64,000 nucleotides of DNA from Paracoccus saliphilus. Lineage in GTDB: Bacteria; Pseudomonadota; Alphaproteobacteria; Rhodobacterales; Rhodobacteraceae. This document shows positions 32,738 to 41,720 of the stretch, in pieces (the stretch's first letter is position 1; every line of letters begins with the position of its first letter). The stretch spans positions 1,612,001-1,676,000 of the forward strand of contig NZ_CP067140.1 in the NCBI RefSeq assembly GCF_028553805.1, in the 5' to 3' direction. Position numbers and translations under genes: made by a program. Below the pieces are notes generated by a model that worked only from the letters and a program-made list of their open reading frames with translations, did not search any database and was not told where the DNA came from.

Positions 32738-33253
32738 TCAGCGCCCGGTTTCGGGGATCGGCAGGGCGCTGGTCGATTTGATCTCCTCCATCGACAGCAG
32801 CGCGGTGACATTGTGGATTTTCACCTCGGCGATGAGCGATTGGTAGAAGCGGTCATAGGCCCGCGCGTTCCTGACCTGCACCTTCAGGATGTAATCGATA
32901 TCGCCTGCCAGCCGATGCGCCTCGATCACCTCGGGCCGATCCCGCAGCGCCTGCAGGAACCGCGCCGCCCAGTCCTTTTCATGCTCGCTGGTGCGGATCA
33001 GCACGAAGAAGCAGGCTTCCAGCCCCAAAGCCTCCGGGTCCAGGATCGCCACCTGCCGGCGGATCACCCCCGCCTCGCGCAGCTTGCGGATTCGGTTCCA
33101 GACCGGGGTCTTCGAGGCGCCCACCCGGTCGGCGATCTGGTCCAGCGACAGGCTGGCATCCTTTTGCAGCAGGGATAGGATTTTGCGATCCACCTCGTCG
33201 AGGCGGACGGTTGTTTGCGTTGAGCCCGCGTCTTGCGACGTTTTTTCCGCCAT
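32738..33253 (-). CDS. Lrp/AsnC-family regulator, divergent to the sulfite-reductase operon
   Basis: A 171-aa regulator. The helix-turn-helix lies at about 18-60 (LDEVDRKILSLLQKDASLS, VGASKTPVWNRIRKLREAG) and the RAM domain follows. A polar N-terminal tail of about 16 residues precedes the HTH. ATG 33253 follows GGAGGA. It is transcribed away from DUF2849-cysI-cysH and is the likely regulator of that operon, possibly sensing cysteine or a related amino acid. That role is inference from position. Confidence 0.88.
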   Translation of the reverse strand: MAEKTSQDAGSTQTTVRLDEVDRKILSLLQKDASLSLDQIADRVGASKTPVWNRIRKLREAGVIRRQVAILDPEALGLEACFFVLIRTSEHEKDWAARFLQALRDRPEVIEAHRLAGDIDYILKVQVRNARAYDRFYQSLIAEVKIHNVTALLSMEEIKSTSALPIPETGR

Positions 33254-33307
33254 GATCTGTCCTCCGAACCGTTCGTCCTTATTTTCCTGACCCTATCGCA
33301 AAGATCC

Positions 33308-33320
33308 AGAACAAAATTCT
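33308..33320. promoter_or_regulatory. Candidate operator in the Lrp / cys intergenic region
   Basis: Short palindrome AGAA-CAAAA-TTCT near a TATATT -10-like element, about 35 bp before the DUF2849 start. A plausible site for the divergent Lrp-family protein, not more. Confidence 0.25.
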
Positions 33321-33352
33321 ATATTGAGGGTGTCAATGGAAAGGTCCGAACG

Positions 33353-33685
33353 ATGAGCAAAGCCTTCACTCCGACGACTGCCAAGCCCGGCGTCATCACC
33401 GCGAACGATCTGCGCGAAGGCCATAACGTCTGGATGTGCGACGATGGCTGGACAGCCGATCCCGCGCAGGCAACCTTGTTCGAGGACGAGGCCATCGCCG
33501 AACTGGCGCTGTTGAAGGCCATCGGGCAATCCGATCTGGTGGTCGGTCCCTATATGGTCGAAGCGCGCCGCGGTCCGAACGGTCCCGAGCCCGCCCATTT
33601 CCGCGAGGCGTTCCGCCAGACCGGTCCCTCCAATTATTACCACGGCATTCAGGCCGCCAAGAAAACCGAGGCAAGCCATGTTTGA
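33353..33685 (+). CDS. DUF2849 protein of the sulfite-reductase operon
   Basis: A 110-aa protein with the DUF2849 pattern (GVITANDLREGHNVWMCDDGW, then DLVVGPYMVEARR and HFREAFRQTGPSNYY). Members occur almost always just upstream of cysI in alphaproteobacteria, and biochemical role is not known to me. ATG 33353 has AAAGG upstream. The 3' end overlaps cysI by 8 bp, indicating coupled translation. Confidence 0.88.
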   Translation: MSKAFTPTTAKPGVITANDLREGHNVWMCDDGWTADPAQATLFEDEAIAELALLKAIGQSDLVVGPYMVEARRGPNGPEPAHFREAFRQTGPSNYYHGIQAAKKTEASHV

Positions 33686-35336
33686 CGCCCGCCCCGTCGA
33701 TACCGACTATGTTCGCCACCGTGCGGCCCAGTTCCGCGCCCAGGTTGCTCGTCGCCTGGATGGTAGCCTGACGGAAGAGGAATTCCGCCCGCTGCGCCTG
33801 ATGAATGGCGTCTATCTGCAATTGCATGCCTATATGCTGCGGATCGCAGTCCCCTATGGCACGATCAGCCCCGACCAGATGCGGATGCTCGCCCATCTGG
33901 CCGAAAATTACGACAAGGGCTACGGCCACTGGACCACCCGCCAGAACATCCAGTTCAACTGGCCCAAGCTGGTGGATATTCCGGATATGCTGGATCACCT
34001 GGCCTCGGTCGGGCTGCATGCGATCCAGACCTCGGGCAACACGATCCGCAATACCACCACCGACGCATTCGCCGGGGCGGCGCAGGACGAGATCGCCGAT
34101 CCGCGCCCCTATGCCGAACTGATCCGCAGTTGGTCCACCGACCATGCCGAGTTCCAGTTCCTGCCGCGCAAGTTCAAGATCGCCATCTCTGGCGGTGCGC
34201 GCGACCGTGCGCTGGTGGCTGCTCATGATATCGGGCTGCGGCTGGTGCAGCGTGACGGTCAGACCGGTTTCGAGGTCTGGGTGGGCGGTGGTCTTGGCCG
34301 CACGCCGATGCTGGGCCAGGTGATCCGCGACTTCCTGCCGGAAGGCGATCTGCTGCCCTATCTGGAATCGATCATCGCGACCTATAACCTCAGTGGCCGC
34401 CGCGACAACAAGTACAAGGCACGGATCAAGATCACCGTGTCCGAGCGCGGGCTGGATGTCTTCAAGGCCGAGGTCGAGGATGAATTTTCCCGCCGCCGCC
34501 ATGATTTCCGCGGCGCCGATCAAGAGGCGCTGGCCGGGTTCCGTGACCGTTTCGCGCCGCCCGCGTTCCGCAATGCGCCGTTTGACGGGTTCGAGGCCGA
34601 GCGCAAGGCTAATCCCGCTTTCCGTAGCTGGGCCGATACCAACCTGCACAGCCACCGGATCGAGGGCTATACGAGCGTCATCGTGACCTTCAAGGCTCCC
34701 GGGGCGACGCCGGGCGATGCCTCGGCGGAACAGATGCGGCTGCTCGCCGATCTGGCCGAACGTTACGGCCATGCCGATCTACGGATCAGCCACGATCAGA
34801 ACGTGGTGCTGCCGCATGTCCATAAATCCGACCTGCCGGCGCTTTACCTGGCGCTGCGCGAGGCCGGGCTGGCCACGGCCAATGCCGGGCTGACCAGCGA
34901 TATCATCGCTTGCCCCGGCATGGATTACTGCACACTGGCCACCGCCCGCTCGATCCCCATCGCGCAGGAGATCGCCGAGCATTTCCGCGCCGAGGGGCTG
35001 GAAGAAGAGATCGGCAAGCTGAATATCCGCATCTCGGGCTGCATCAATGCCTGCGGGCATCACCATCTGGGCCATATCGGTATCCTCGGGCTGGACCGGG
35101 CAGGGGTCGAGAACTACCAGATCACCCTTGGCGGCGACGGCTACGACATTCCGGCCATCGGCCAGCGCGCCGGTGCGGGTTTTCCCGCCGAAGAGGTGGT
35201 TCCGGCCATCGACCGGCTGCTGCGCGCCTATCTGGAACTGCGCGAGGACGCCGGTGAACCCTTCATCGACGCCTATCGCCGCCTTGGTCCCGCGCCCTTC
35301 AAGGCCGCCCTGTATCCGGAGACGGCTGATGCTTGA
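33678..35336 (+). CDS. cysI: Assimilatory nitrite/sulfite reductase hemoprotein
   Basis: Siroheme/4Fe-4S enzyme (552 aa) that takes sulfite to sulfide with six electrons. The two ferredoxin-like halves are visible. The cluster and siroheme ligands come from CPGMDYC and GCINACGHHHLGHIG. The flanking cysH and DUF934 favour sulfite over nitrite as substrate. No flavoprotein CysJ is nearby, so electrons probably come from the ferredoxin reductase at 36539 through a ferredoxin. It overlaps DUF2849 and cysH by 8 bp at each end. Confidence 0.92.
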   Translation: MFDARPVDTDYVRHRAAQFRAQVARRLDGSLTEEEFRPLRLMNGVYLQLHAYMLRIAVPYGTISPDQMRMLAHLAENYDKGYGHWTTRQNIQFNWPKLVDIPDMLDHLASVGLHAIQTSGNTIRNTTTDAFAGAAQDEIADPRPYAELIRSWSTDHAEFQFLPRKFKIAISGGARDRALVAAHDIGLRLVQRDGQTGFEVWVGGGLGRTPMLGQVIRDFLPEGDLLPYLESIIATYNLSGRRDNKYKARIKITVSERGLDVFKAEVEDEFSRRRHDFRGADQEALAGFRDRFAPPAFRNAPFDGFEAERKANPAFRSWADTNLHSHRIEGYTSVIVTFKAPGATPGDASAEQMRLLADLAERYGHADLRISHDQNVVLPHVHKSDLPALYLALREAGLATANAGLTSDIIACPGMDYCTLATARSIPIAQEIAEHFRAEGLEEEIGKLNIRISGCINACGHHHLGHIGILGLDRAGVENYQITLGGDGYDIPAIGQRAGAGFPAEEVVPAIDRLLRAYLELREDAGEPFIDAYRRLGPAPFKAALYPETADA

Positions 35337-36060
35337 TCAATCGCTCGATATTCGGGCCGAGCGGCTCAACGAGCGATACCGGCACCATGCGGCGACCGAG
35401 GTGCTGCGCCGTGCCGTCACCGATCCCGATCTGGGCAAGGTGGCACTGGTATCGTCATTCGGAGCCGAGTCGGTCGTATTGCTGCACATGGTCTCGATCG
35501 TGGCGCCGGGATTGCCGGTGCTGTTCATCGATACCCAGATGCTGTTCCCCGAGACGCTGGAATATCAGCGCGAGGTCTCGGCCAAGCTGGGGCTGACCGA
35601 TGTGCGGGTGATCCGGGCGGACGAGGCGCAGGTTTCGCGCCTCGATCCCGACGGCACCCTGCATCAGTTCAACCAGGATGCCTGCTGCGACCTACGCAAG
35701 ACCGTGCCGCTGGAAACGGCGCTCTCGGGCTTTGACGCATGGATCACCGGGCGCAAGCGCTTTCAGGGCGGGCAGCGCACCGATCTGGATTTCTTCGAGC
35801 CCGAGCCGCCCCTGCGCCTGCGCGTCAACCCGCTGGCCCATTGGCGGATGGAGGATGTGCAGACCTACATGACCGAGAATAACCTGCCGCGTCATCCGCT
35901 GGTCGCGAAAGGGTATCCTTCGATCGGCTGCGCGCCTTGCACCTCGCCCGTGAAACCAGGTGAAGATCCCCGTGCAGGGCGTTGGCGTGGCAGCGATAAA
36001 TCCGAATGCGGCATTCACTTCATTGGCGGACGCATGGTCCGCGGAAAGGTTCCGGCATGA
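35329..36060 (+). CDS. cysH: Adenylylsulfate (APS)-type reductase
   Basis: Reduces activated sulfate to sulfite using thioredoxin. Its 243 aa belong to the PAPS/APS reductase fold, with the PP-loop-like SSFGAESVVLLH. The pairs CC (DACCDLRK) and CxxC (GCAPCTSP) are the 4Fe-4S ligands that mark APS rather than PAPS reductases, and ECGIHF carries the catalytic Cys. ATG 35329 overlaps cysI by 8 bp, and the stop overlaps the DUF934 start by 4 bp. Confidence 0.93.
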   Translation: MLDQSLDIRAERLNERYRHHAATEVLRRAVTDPDLGKVALVSSFGAESVVLLHMVSIVAPGLPVLFIDTQMLFPETLEYQREVSAKLGLTDVRVIRADEAQVSRLDPDGTLHQFNQDACCDLRKTVPLETALSGFDAWITGRKRFQGGQRTDLDFFEPEPPLRLRVNPLAHWRMEDVQTYMTENNLPRHPLVAKGYPSIGCAPCTSPVKPGEDPRAGRWRGSDKSECGIHFIGGRMVRGKVPA

Positions 36061-36428
36061 GCGAACAGATCATCGTCCGCGACGACGGCTTCCACCCGCT
36101 GAGCGATGCGGCAGAGATCACGCTGGCGCCCGATACCGCCCCGGAGGAACTGGTCGATCACTTGCATCTTGCGCTGATCGCCATAGATTTCCCGGCAACG
36201 GGTGACGGGCGCGGCTTTTCCCTGGCCCGCCGCTTGCGCTCGCTCGGCTACGAGGGTCGCCTGCGGGCCACCGGAAAACTGATCGCGGATCAATACGCCA
36301 TGGCCCGCCGCGTCGGCTTCGACGAGGTCGAAATCGCACCGGAACTCGCCGAACGCCAACCGCAGGAACAATGGCTGGCGCGGGCCGACTGGCGCGATTG
36401 GGATCATCGCGCACAGCTTGCCGGCTGA
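36057..36428 (+). CDS. DUF934 protein of the sulfite-reductase operon
   Basis: A 123-aa protein of the DUF934 family, recognised by IAIDFPATGDGRGFSLARRLR and the C-terminal acidic/aromatic segment. It is consistently linked to cysH and cysI. Some relatives are proposed to help electron flow to sulfite reductase, but this is not settled. The start overlaps the cysH stop (ATGA). Confidence 0.88.
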   Translation: MSEQIIVRDDGFHPLSDAAEITLAPDTAPEELVDHLHLALIAIDFPATGDGRGFSLARRLRSLGYEGRLRATGKLIADQYAMARRVGFDEVEIAPELAERQPQEQWLARADWRDWDHRAQLAG

Positions 36429-36538
36429 AGCTTTTTCAGGGGAACGGGACACCGGTTCCCATTCCGGAAATGCACACAGATACGGAACGGGCCTTTCGCC
36501 CGGCCGAAAGAAACACTAGAACGCTCAGGAATTCACAC

Positions 36539-37381
36539 ATGACTCTGGATATGCCCGTGACCGAGGCCGCTCAGACCACTGCCAAGAAGACCCTGCCCGA
36601 TGCGCAGACCGTGACCGCGGTCAAGCACTGGAACGATCACCTGTTCTCGTTCCGGGTGACGCGGCCTGCCTCGCTGCGTTTCCGGTCGGGCGAATTCGTG
36701 ATGATCGGGCTGCTTGGCGATAACGGCAAGCCGCTTCTGCGCGCCTATTCCATCGCCTCGCCCAACTGGGACGATGAGCTGGAATTCTATTCGATCAAGG
36801 TGCAGGACGGGCCGCTGACCTCGAAGCTGCAGCATATCAAGGAAGGCGACGAGATCATCCTGCGTCCCAAGCCGGTCGGTACGCTGGTGCTGGATGCGCT
36901 TCTGCCGGGCAAGCGGCTGTGGTTCCTGGCCACCGGCACCGGCATCGCGCCCTTCGCCAGCCTGATGCGCGACCCCGAGACCTATGAGCGTTACGAGCAG
37001 GTCATCATGATGCATACCTGCCGCACCGCCGACGAGTTGAACTACGGTCGCGAACTCGTCGAGAACCTGCGCCACGATCCCCTGTTGGGCGAGCTTTACG
37101 GCGAGGATTTCGCCAACCGGTTGCTCTATTATCCGACCACCACGCGTGAGGAAACGCCGCAGATGGGCCGGATCACCGATAACCTCAGCTCGGGCAAGGT
37201 GATGGCGGATCTGGGCCTGCCCCCGGTTTCGGCGGATGCCGACCGCGCGATGATCTGCGGCAGCCTGGCCTTCAACGTGGATGTGAAGGCGGTGCTGGAA
37301 GGTTTCGGTATGCGCGAGGGGGCGAATTCCGAGCCGAAGGAATTCGTCGTCGAGAAGGCGTTCGTCGGCGAGGGTATCTGA
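36539..37381 (+). CDS. fpr: Ferredoxin-NADP+ reductase
   Basis: A 280-aa FAD enzyme of the bacterial FNR subclass. The FAD motif RAYSIASPNWDDELEFYSIKV, the nucleotide-binding GTGIAPFASLMRDP and the C-terminal MICGSLAFN are all present. It probably supplies reduced ferredoxin to the sulfite reductase upstream. It is separated from DUF934 by 110 bp, so it may have its own promoter. ATG 36539 has AGGA upstream; the N-terminus before residue 20 is variable. Confidence 0.93.
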   Translation: MTLDMPVTEAAQTTAKKTLPDAQTVTAVKHWNDHLFSFRVTRPASLRFRSGEFVMIGLLGDNGKPLLRAYSIASPNWDDELEFYSIKVQDGPLTSKLQHIKEGDEIILRPKPVGTLVLDALLPGKRLWFLATGTGIAPFASLMRDPETYERYEQVIMMHTCRTADELNYGRELVENLRHDPLLGELYGEDFANRLLYYPTTTREETPQMGRITDNLSSGKVMADLGLPPVSADADRAMICGSLAFNVDVKAVLEGFGMREGANSEPKEFVVEKAFVGEGI

Positions 37382-37394
37382 GGGGTCTCCCCTC
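37380..37394 (+). terminator. Short hairpin after fpr
   Basis: Stem GAGGGG / CCCCTC with loop TCT overlaps the fpr stop codon and is followed by GGGTTCTGTTT. It is a modest intrinsic terminator between convergent fpr and the AEC transporter gene. Confidence 0.45.
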
Positions 37395-37429
37395 GGGTTC
37401 TGTTTCCATGACACCCACAAGGGCCGATC

Positions 37430-38374
37430 TCAGGGCAGAATGGTCAACCACATCCAGACGCTGAAAATCGACAGCGCGGTTCCCATCAGCACGGATGAGG
37501 CGGCCACGCGCCGGGCCGCGCCGTAGATATTGGCGAAGAGATAGGCGTTGACCCCCGGCGCCATTGCCGCTGTCATCACCGCCGAACGCATCCCCGCGGT
37601 ATCGAGCCCGACCGCCTTGCCGAGGCCGAAGGTGATCGCCGGATGCAGGATCAGCCCACAGGCGCAGCACATGGCGATTGTCGTCATGTCGCCCTCGGGC
37701 CGGTAGCGATAGAGGATGCCGCCAAGCCCGAACAGCGCCGCGGGAAGCGCCGCGCGCGAGATCATCTCGACCGCGGCCCAGAAACCCGCCGGCATGACCA
37801 GCCCGGCCTGCATGAGCAGGTTCATGGCCAGACCGCAGAGAATACCGATCACCAGTGCCGTGCGTAGCACCCCGGACAGGGCCCGTATCGCGACTCGGCC
37901 AAGCGAGAGGCCGCTGTCGCGGGCACGGGTGAATTCCATCACGCTGATGCCGAAGGTATAGAGCAATGGCGAATGCAGCGCGATGATCGCCCAGTTGCCA
38001 TGCAGCGCATCCGGGCCATAGGCGCGCTCGGTGATCGGAATGCCCAGCAACAGGCTGTTCGAGAACAGGCAGACGAATCCGATTGCCACGCAATCCTCGG
38101 GCCCGCGCTTGAACAGGTATTTCGCCGCCGCCCATCCGGCCGTGAAACTGGCGAAGGCGCCGACATAGAAGGGGATCAGCAGGGTGGCACGGAATTCCGA
38201 GCCAAGGTCGAGCCGGGCCATGGAGGCGAAAAGCAGGGTCGGCACCGCGAAATTCTGGGCGAAATTCATCAGACCGTTGACTGCGCTTTCACCGAACCAT
38301 CCCCGCCAGCTGACCAGGTAACCGAAACCCACGACCAGGAAGACAGGCAGGATGATGGTGAACAGGGCGCTCAA
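37430..38374 (-). CDS. AEC-family (auxin efflux carrier-like) transporter
   Basis: A 314-aa inner-membrane protein with about ten hydrophobic segments. The conserved N-terminal block is LPVFLVVGFGYLVSWRGWF, followed by NFAVPTLLFASMARLD and a C-terminal APGVNAYLFANIYG. Bacterial members move dicarboxylates or other organic acids; the substrate is unknown. The start is TTG 38374, overlapping the upstream stop as TTGA, the last gene of a long minus-strand operon. Confidence 0.85.
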   Translation of the reverse strand: MSALFTIILPVFLVVGFGYLVSWRGWFGESAVNGLMNFAQNFAVPTLLFASMARLDLGSEFRATLLIPFYVGAFASFTAGWAAAKYLFKRGPEDCVAIGFVCLFSNSLLLGIPITERAYGPDALHGNWAIIALHSPLLYTFGISVMEFTRARDSGLSLGRVAIRALSGVLRTALVIGILCGLAMNLLMQAGLVMPAGFWAAVEMISRAALPAALFGLGGILYRYRPEGDMTTIAMCCACGLILHPAITFGLGKAVGLDTAGMRSAVMTAAMAPGVNAYLFANIYGAARRVAASSVLMGTALSIFSVWMWLTILP

Positions 38375-39201
38375 AGCAGGTCTGCCATCATCGGGGGCAG
38401 GCTGGGAGTTTTTGCCGAAACCTCGATGACCATCCCGTCATGGGCGGGCAGGATATGGTCGGGGGTCTGGGCCATGACCTCGTTATAATCCATGTCGATA
38501 TGCATGTTGGTCAGCACGCCGCGCGGGCATCCCGAACGCTCGATCCAGTCCAGCGCCTGCGCCAGATGGGCATGGCTGGGATGGGGTTCTGGGCGCAGCG
38601 CGTCGCAGATGAATGTCTCCGCCCCCTCGATCAGCGGCCAGGCGCTTTCGGGGATTTCCGAGACATCGGGCAGATAGACCAGCCCGCCGATGCGGAAACC
38701 GAGCGCGGTAATCCCGCCATGCGGAACTCGGAATGGATGAAAGCTCAGCGCACCGCCGGGGCCGTCGATGGTCACGGGGCCGTCCAGCCGGTGCAGATCG
38801 GCGATCGGGGGGTAATGGCTGCCCTCGGGCGCCTCGAAAATATAGTCAAACCGCTCTGTCAGTGCTTGCGTCGTCGGCGCGTCGGCCCAGACCGGCATCC
38901 TGCGCCGCGCGTTGTAGACGAGCTGCCTCAGATCGTCGATGCCGTGGATATGATCGGCATGGGGATGGGAATAGATCACCGCGTCCAGCGTGGCGACACC
39001 CGCATCAAGAAGCTGTGGCACCAGGTCAGGGCCGGTATCGATCAGCACCTGGGTGACGCCTTCGCTTCCCTCCCGCTCGACCAGAAGCGAGCAGCGGCGG
39101 CGGCGGTTTTTCGGATTTTTCGGATCGCAAGCGCCCCACCGGCCGCCGATCCGTGGCACACCGCCGGAAGAGCCGCAGCCAAGGATGGTCGCACGGATCA
39201 C
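38371..39201 (-). CDS. MBL-fold metal-dependent hydrolase (PhnP-like)
   Basis: A 276-aa metallo-beta-lactamase-fold hydrolase. The metal motif is SHPHADHIHGIDDLRQL, with N-terminal LGCGSSGGVPRIGG and C-terminal LTNMHIDMDYN and LPAHDGM. Related to PhnP-type cyclic phosphodiesterases; the natural substrate is unknown. GTG 39201 overlaps the tatD stop by 3 bp. This tatD-MBL pair is widespread. Confidence 0.85.
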   Translation of the reverse strand: MIRATILGCGSSGGVPRIGGRWGACDPKNPKNRRRRCSLLVEREGSEGVTQVLIDTGPDLVPQLLDAGVATLDAVIYSHPHADHIHGIDDLRQLVYNARRRMPVWADAPTTQALTERFDYIFEAPEGSHYPPIADLHRLDGPVTIDGPGGALSFHPFRVPHGGITALGFRIGGLVYLPDVSEIPESAWPLIEGAETFICDALRPEPHPSHAHLAQALDWIERSGCPRGVLTNMHIDMDYNEVMAQTPDHILPAHDGMVIEVSAKTPSLPPMMADLL

Positions 39202-40010
39202 GCCGTTCCCCCGCTTGCCTTCCAGAACAGGCGGTCGAAATTCTCCGAGGTCCGGCGGGCAAATTCAGGGTAATCCATGTCGAAAACCTCGGCACCGACT
39301 GCGGCGGTTTTCGCCACATAGGCCGGTTCGTTGCGCTTGCCGCGATGGGGCGGCGGCGCAAGATAGGGGCTGTCGGTCTCGACCAGGATGCGATCCACCG
39401 GGGCGGCGGCGAAAATCTCGCGCAGCTCAGACGAGCGGGGGAATGCGGCGATGCCGGACATCGACAGGTAGAAATCCAGTTCAAGCGCGGCCCGCGCCAG
39501 TTCCGCGCCCGAGCTGAAGCAATGCATGACGCAGGAATAGGCCCCGGCGCGATATTCCTCGGTCAGGATGCGGGCCATGTCCTCATCGGCATCGCGGGCA
39601 TGGATGATCAGAGGCAGCCGGGTGCGACGGGCGGCCTCGATATGCAGGCGCAGGCTTTCCTGCTGCGCGCCCGCGCTTTCGGCGGTGTAGTGATAATCGA
39701 GCCCGGTTTCCCCGATGCCGACGAATTTCGGGTGATCGGCCAGTGCGACCAGTTCCTCCACCGTTGCCATGGGCTCATTCGCCACGCTCATCGGATGGGT
39801 TCCGGCGGCGTAGAACACGCCCTCATGCGCCTCTGCCAGCGCGCGGACCTGCGGTTCCAGCCGCAGCCGGGTGCAGATCGTGACCATACGCGTGACTCCG
39901 GCCTCGGTCGCGCGGGCAAGCAATGCGTCATGCTCTCCGTCGAAATCGGGAAAGTCCAGATGGCAGTGGCTGTCGACAATCGGCGGAGGGAAGGCCGCTT
40001 CTTGGGTCAT
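39198..40010 (-). CDS. tatD: TatD-family metal-dependent DNase
   Basis: A 270-aa TIM-barrel hydrolase. Metal ligands are in DSHCHLDFPDF and GETGLDYHY, with HARDADED and a C-terminal ETDSPYLAP. Members act as 3'-5' exonucleases or deoxyribonucleases. It follows holB with a four-base gap and is in the same operon as tmk. Confidence 0.93.
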   Translation of the reverse strand: MTQEAAFPPPIVDSHCHLDFPDFDGEHDALLARATEAGVTRMVTICTRLRLEPQVRALAEAHEGVFYAAGTHPMSVANEPMATVEELVALADHPKFVGIGETGLDYHYTAESAGAQQESLRLHIEAARRTRLPLIIHARDADEDMARILTEEYRAGAYSCVMHCFSSGAELARAALELDFYLSMSGIAAFPRSSELREIFAAAPVDRILVETDSPYLAPPPHRGKRNEPAYVAKTAAVGAEVFDMDYPEFARRTSENFDRLFWKASGGTA

Positions 40011-40014
40011 GGGA

Positions 40015-41127
40015 TCAACTCGTGGCAGGCGGGGCGGATTGAGCGGGCGGCAGATGCGCCAGTTCCGTCAGCATATCCATCACCAGAGCGGCAGGGTCAA
40101 GGTTGACCGCCCGGCCGGCGCGCGCGCGGGCCGAAAGCCGCGCCTGCGCGTCGGCCCATGCCCGCGCCGCCAGATCGTCGGGCGACAGCCGCGCCATGAG
40201 GGCACCTTCGCCCTGTGCAGCCTGCGGCAATGGCGCGCCCATCAGCCCGGCGCGGGCAGTGCGGGTCAGGAAACGGTCCAGCAGGGTGGTGGTCAGGTCG
40301 AACGGATCGCCATCGGCATTGGCCCGGCCCGCCGCGCCCTCGGCCAGTTTCGCCGCGGCCATCCGGTCCAGCCGGGGCAGCGTGGCGAACAGATCGACGA
40401 TCTGGCGATAGCGGGCAAGCCCGTCCTGTCCGGCGAGCCGCAGGGCCTCGCCCACCGAGCCTTCGGACAGGGCCGCCAATGCTTCGGTATCGTCTTCGAC
40501 GCCTAGTCCCGAGAGCGCCTGCGTCATCAGCTCGGGCGTCAGCGGGTTCAGCCGCAGCGTCCGGCAACGCGAACGGATGGTCGGCAGAAGTCGCGCGGGC
40601 TGATGGGCGATCATCAGGATCAGCCCGTTGCTGGGCGGTTCCTCCAGCACTTTCAGCAGGGCATTGGCGGTGGCGGTGTTCATCTCATCGGCGGCATCGA
40701 TGATGGCGACACGGCGCCCACCCTCTGATGAGGAGAGGTGAAAGAAGGACAAGAGCCGCCGGATCTCGTCCACCGTTATCTCGGCGCGCAACCGGCCTGC
40801 CTTGTCGTCCCAGGGGCGGCGGATCAGCTGCAGGCCGGGTTCCGAAAGGGCCCTGATGCGGCGCGCGGCGGGGTCGTCCTCGGGCACCGAGAGATCGTCG
40901 CTGCCCGCGCCCGAGATTAGCCAGCGGGCAATGGCCCACGCGAGCGTGGCCTTGCCGACACCGCGAGGCCCGGTCAGCAGCCAGGCATGATGCAGGCGCC
41001 CGCCCTGTGCAGCCTCGACAAAATCGCGGATGGCGGGGTCCTGACCGATCACATGCGGGGTCATGCGCGGATGCGGCGCGCCGGGAACCCGGTCGGGTTC
41101 GGGAATATCCTGCGGATCGCGGCTCAT
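40015..41127 (-). CDS. holB: DNA polymerase III subunit delta prime
   Basis: Clamp-loader subunit of 370 aa with AAA+ fold. The Walker A-like GPRGVGKATLAWAIARWL is near residue 53, and VAIIDAADEMNTATANALLKVLEEP contains the Walker B region and sensor. Alphaproteobacterial delta prime proteins keep this motif. It overlaps tmk by 4 bp, a common arrangement. Confidence 0.93.
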   Translation of the reverse strand: MSRDPQDIPEPDRVPGAPHPRMTPHVIGQDPAIRDFVEAAQGGRLHHAWLLTGPRGVGKATLAWAIARWLISGAGSDDLSVPEDDPAARRIRALSEPGLQLIRRPWDDKAGRLRAEITVDEIRRLLSFFHLSSSEGGRRVAIIDAADEMNTATANALLKVLEEPPSNGLILMIAHQPARLLPTIRSRCRTLRLNPLTPELMTQALSGLGVEDDTEALAALSEGSVGEALRLAGQDGLARYRQIVDLFATLPRLDRMAAAKLAEGAAGRANADGDPFDLTTTLLDRFLTRTARAGLMGAPLPQAAQGEGALMARLSPDDLAARAWADAQARLSARARAGRAVNLDPAALVMDMLTELAHLPPAQSAPPATS

Positions 41128-41720
41128 GCCGCGGCCCGGACACGGGCGGCGACATCTTCGACGCTGCCACTGCCATCGATCAGCCGGACGCGATCAGGAT
41201 ATTCCTGCGCCAGGGCACGGAACCCCGCCGCCAGGTTTTGCTGAAACCCCAGCCCGAGGCTTTCGAAGCGATCTTCCTTGCCGCCGCGGGCATTGCCGCG
41301 GGCCAGCGCCGTGGCCGGGTCGATATCGATCACGAATGTCCGGTCGGGTTCCACCGCGATCATCAAATCGTGCAGCCGGTCCACCATGGCGCGCAACTCG
41401 CCCCGCGCAGCACCTTGGTAGACGCGGGTGGAATCGGCGAAACGGTCGGTGATGACGGTCTTGCCCGCAGCCAGTGCCGGTCGGATCGTCCGTTCCAGGT
41501 GATCGCGGCGGGCAGCGGTGAACAGCAGGCATTCGGTCTCTGCCGACCAGCGTTCGCCTGCGCCTTCGACCAGCAGCCGGCGGATTTCCTCGGCCCCTTC
41601 GCTGCCACCGGGTTCACGGGTCAGCACGGTGTCACGCCCTTCGCTCCGCAGGGTCTCGGCGAGAAGCCGTGCCTGGGTGGACTTGCCGCAGCCGTCGATC
41701 CCCTCGAAACTGAGAAACAT
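41124..41720 (-). CDS. tmk: Thymidylate kinase
   Basis: Phosphorylates dTMP to dTDP. Its 198 aa include the P-loop FEGIDGCGKSTQ, the DRFADSTRVYQG segment that binds dTMP, and the lid with RGGKEDRFES. It overlaps the carboxypeptidase stop by one base (TGATG) and holB by 4 bp. Confidence 0.96.
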   Translation of the reverse strand: MFLSFEGIDGCGKSTQARLLAETLRSEGRDTVLTREPGGSEGAEEIRRLLVEGAGERWSAETECLLFTAARRDHLERTIRPALAAGKTVITDRFADSTRVYQGAARGELRAMVDRLHDLMIAVEPDRTFVIDIDPATALARGNARGGKEDRFESLGLGFQQNLAAGFRALAQEYPDRVRLIDGSGSVEDVAARVRAAA

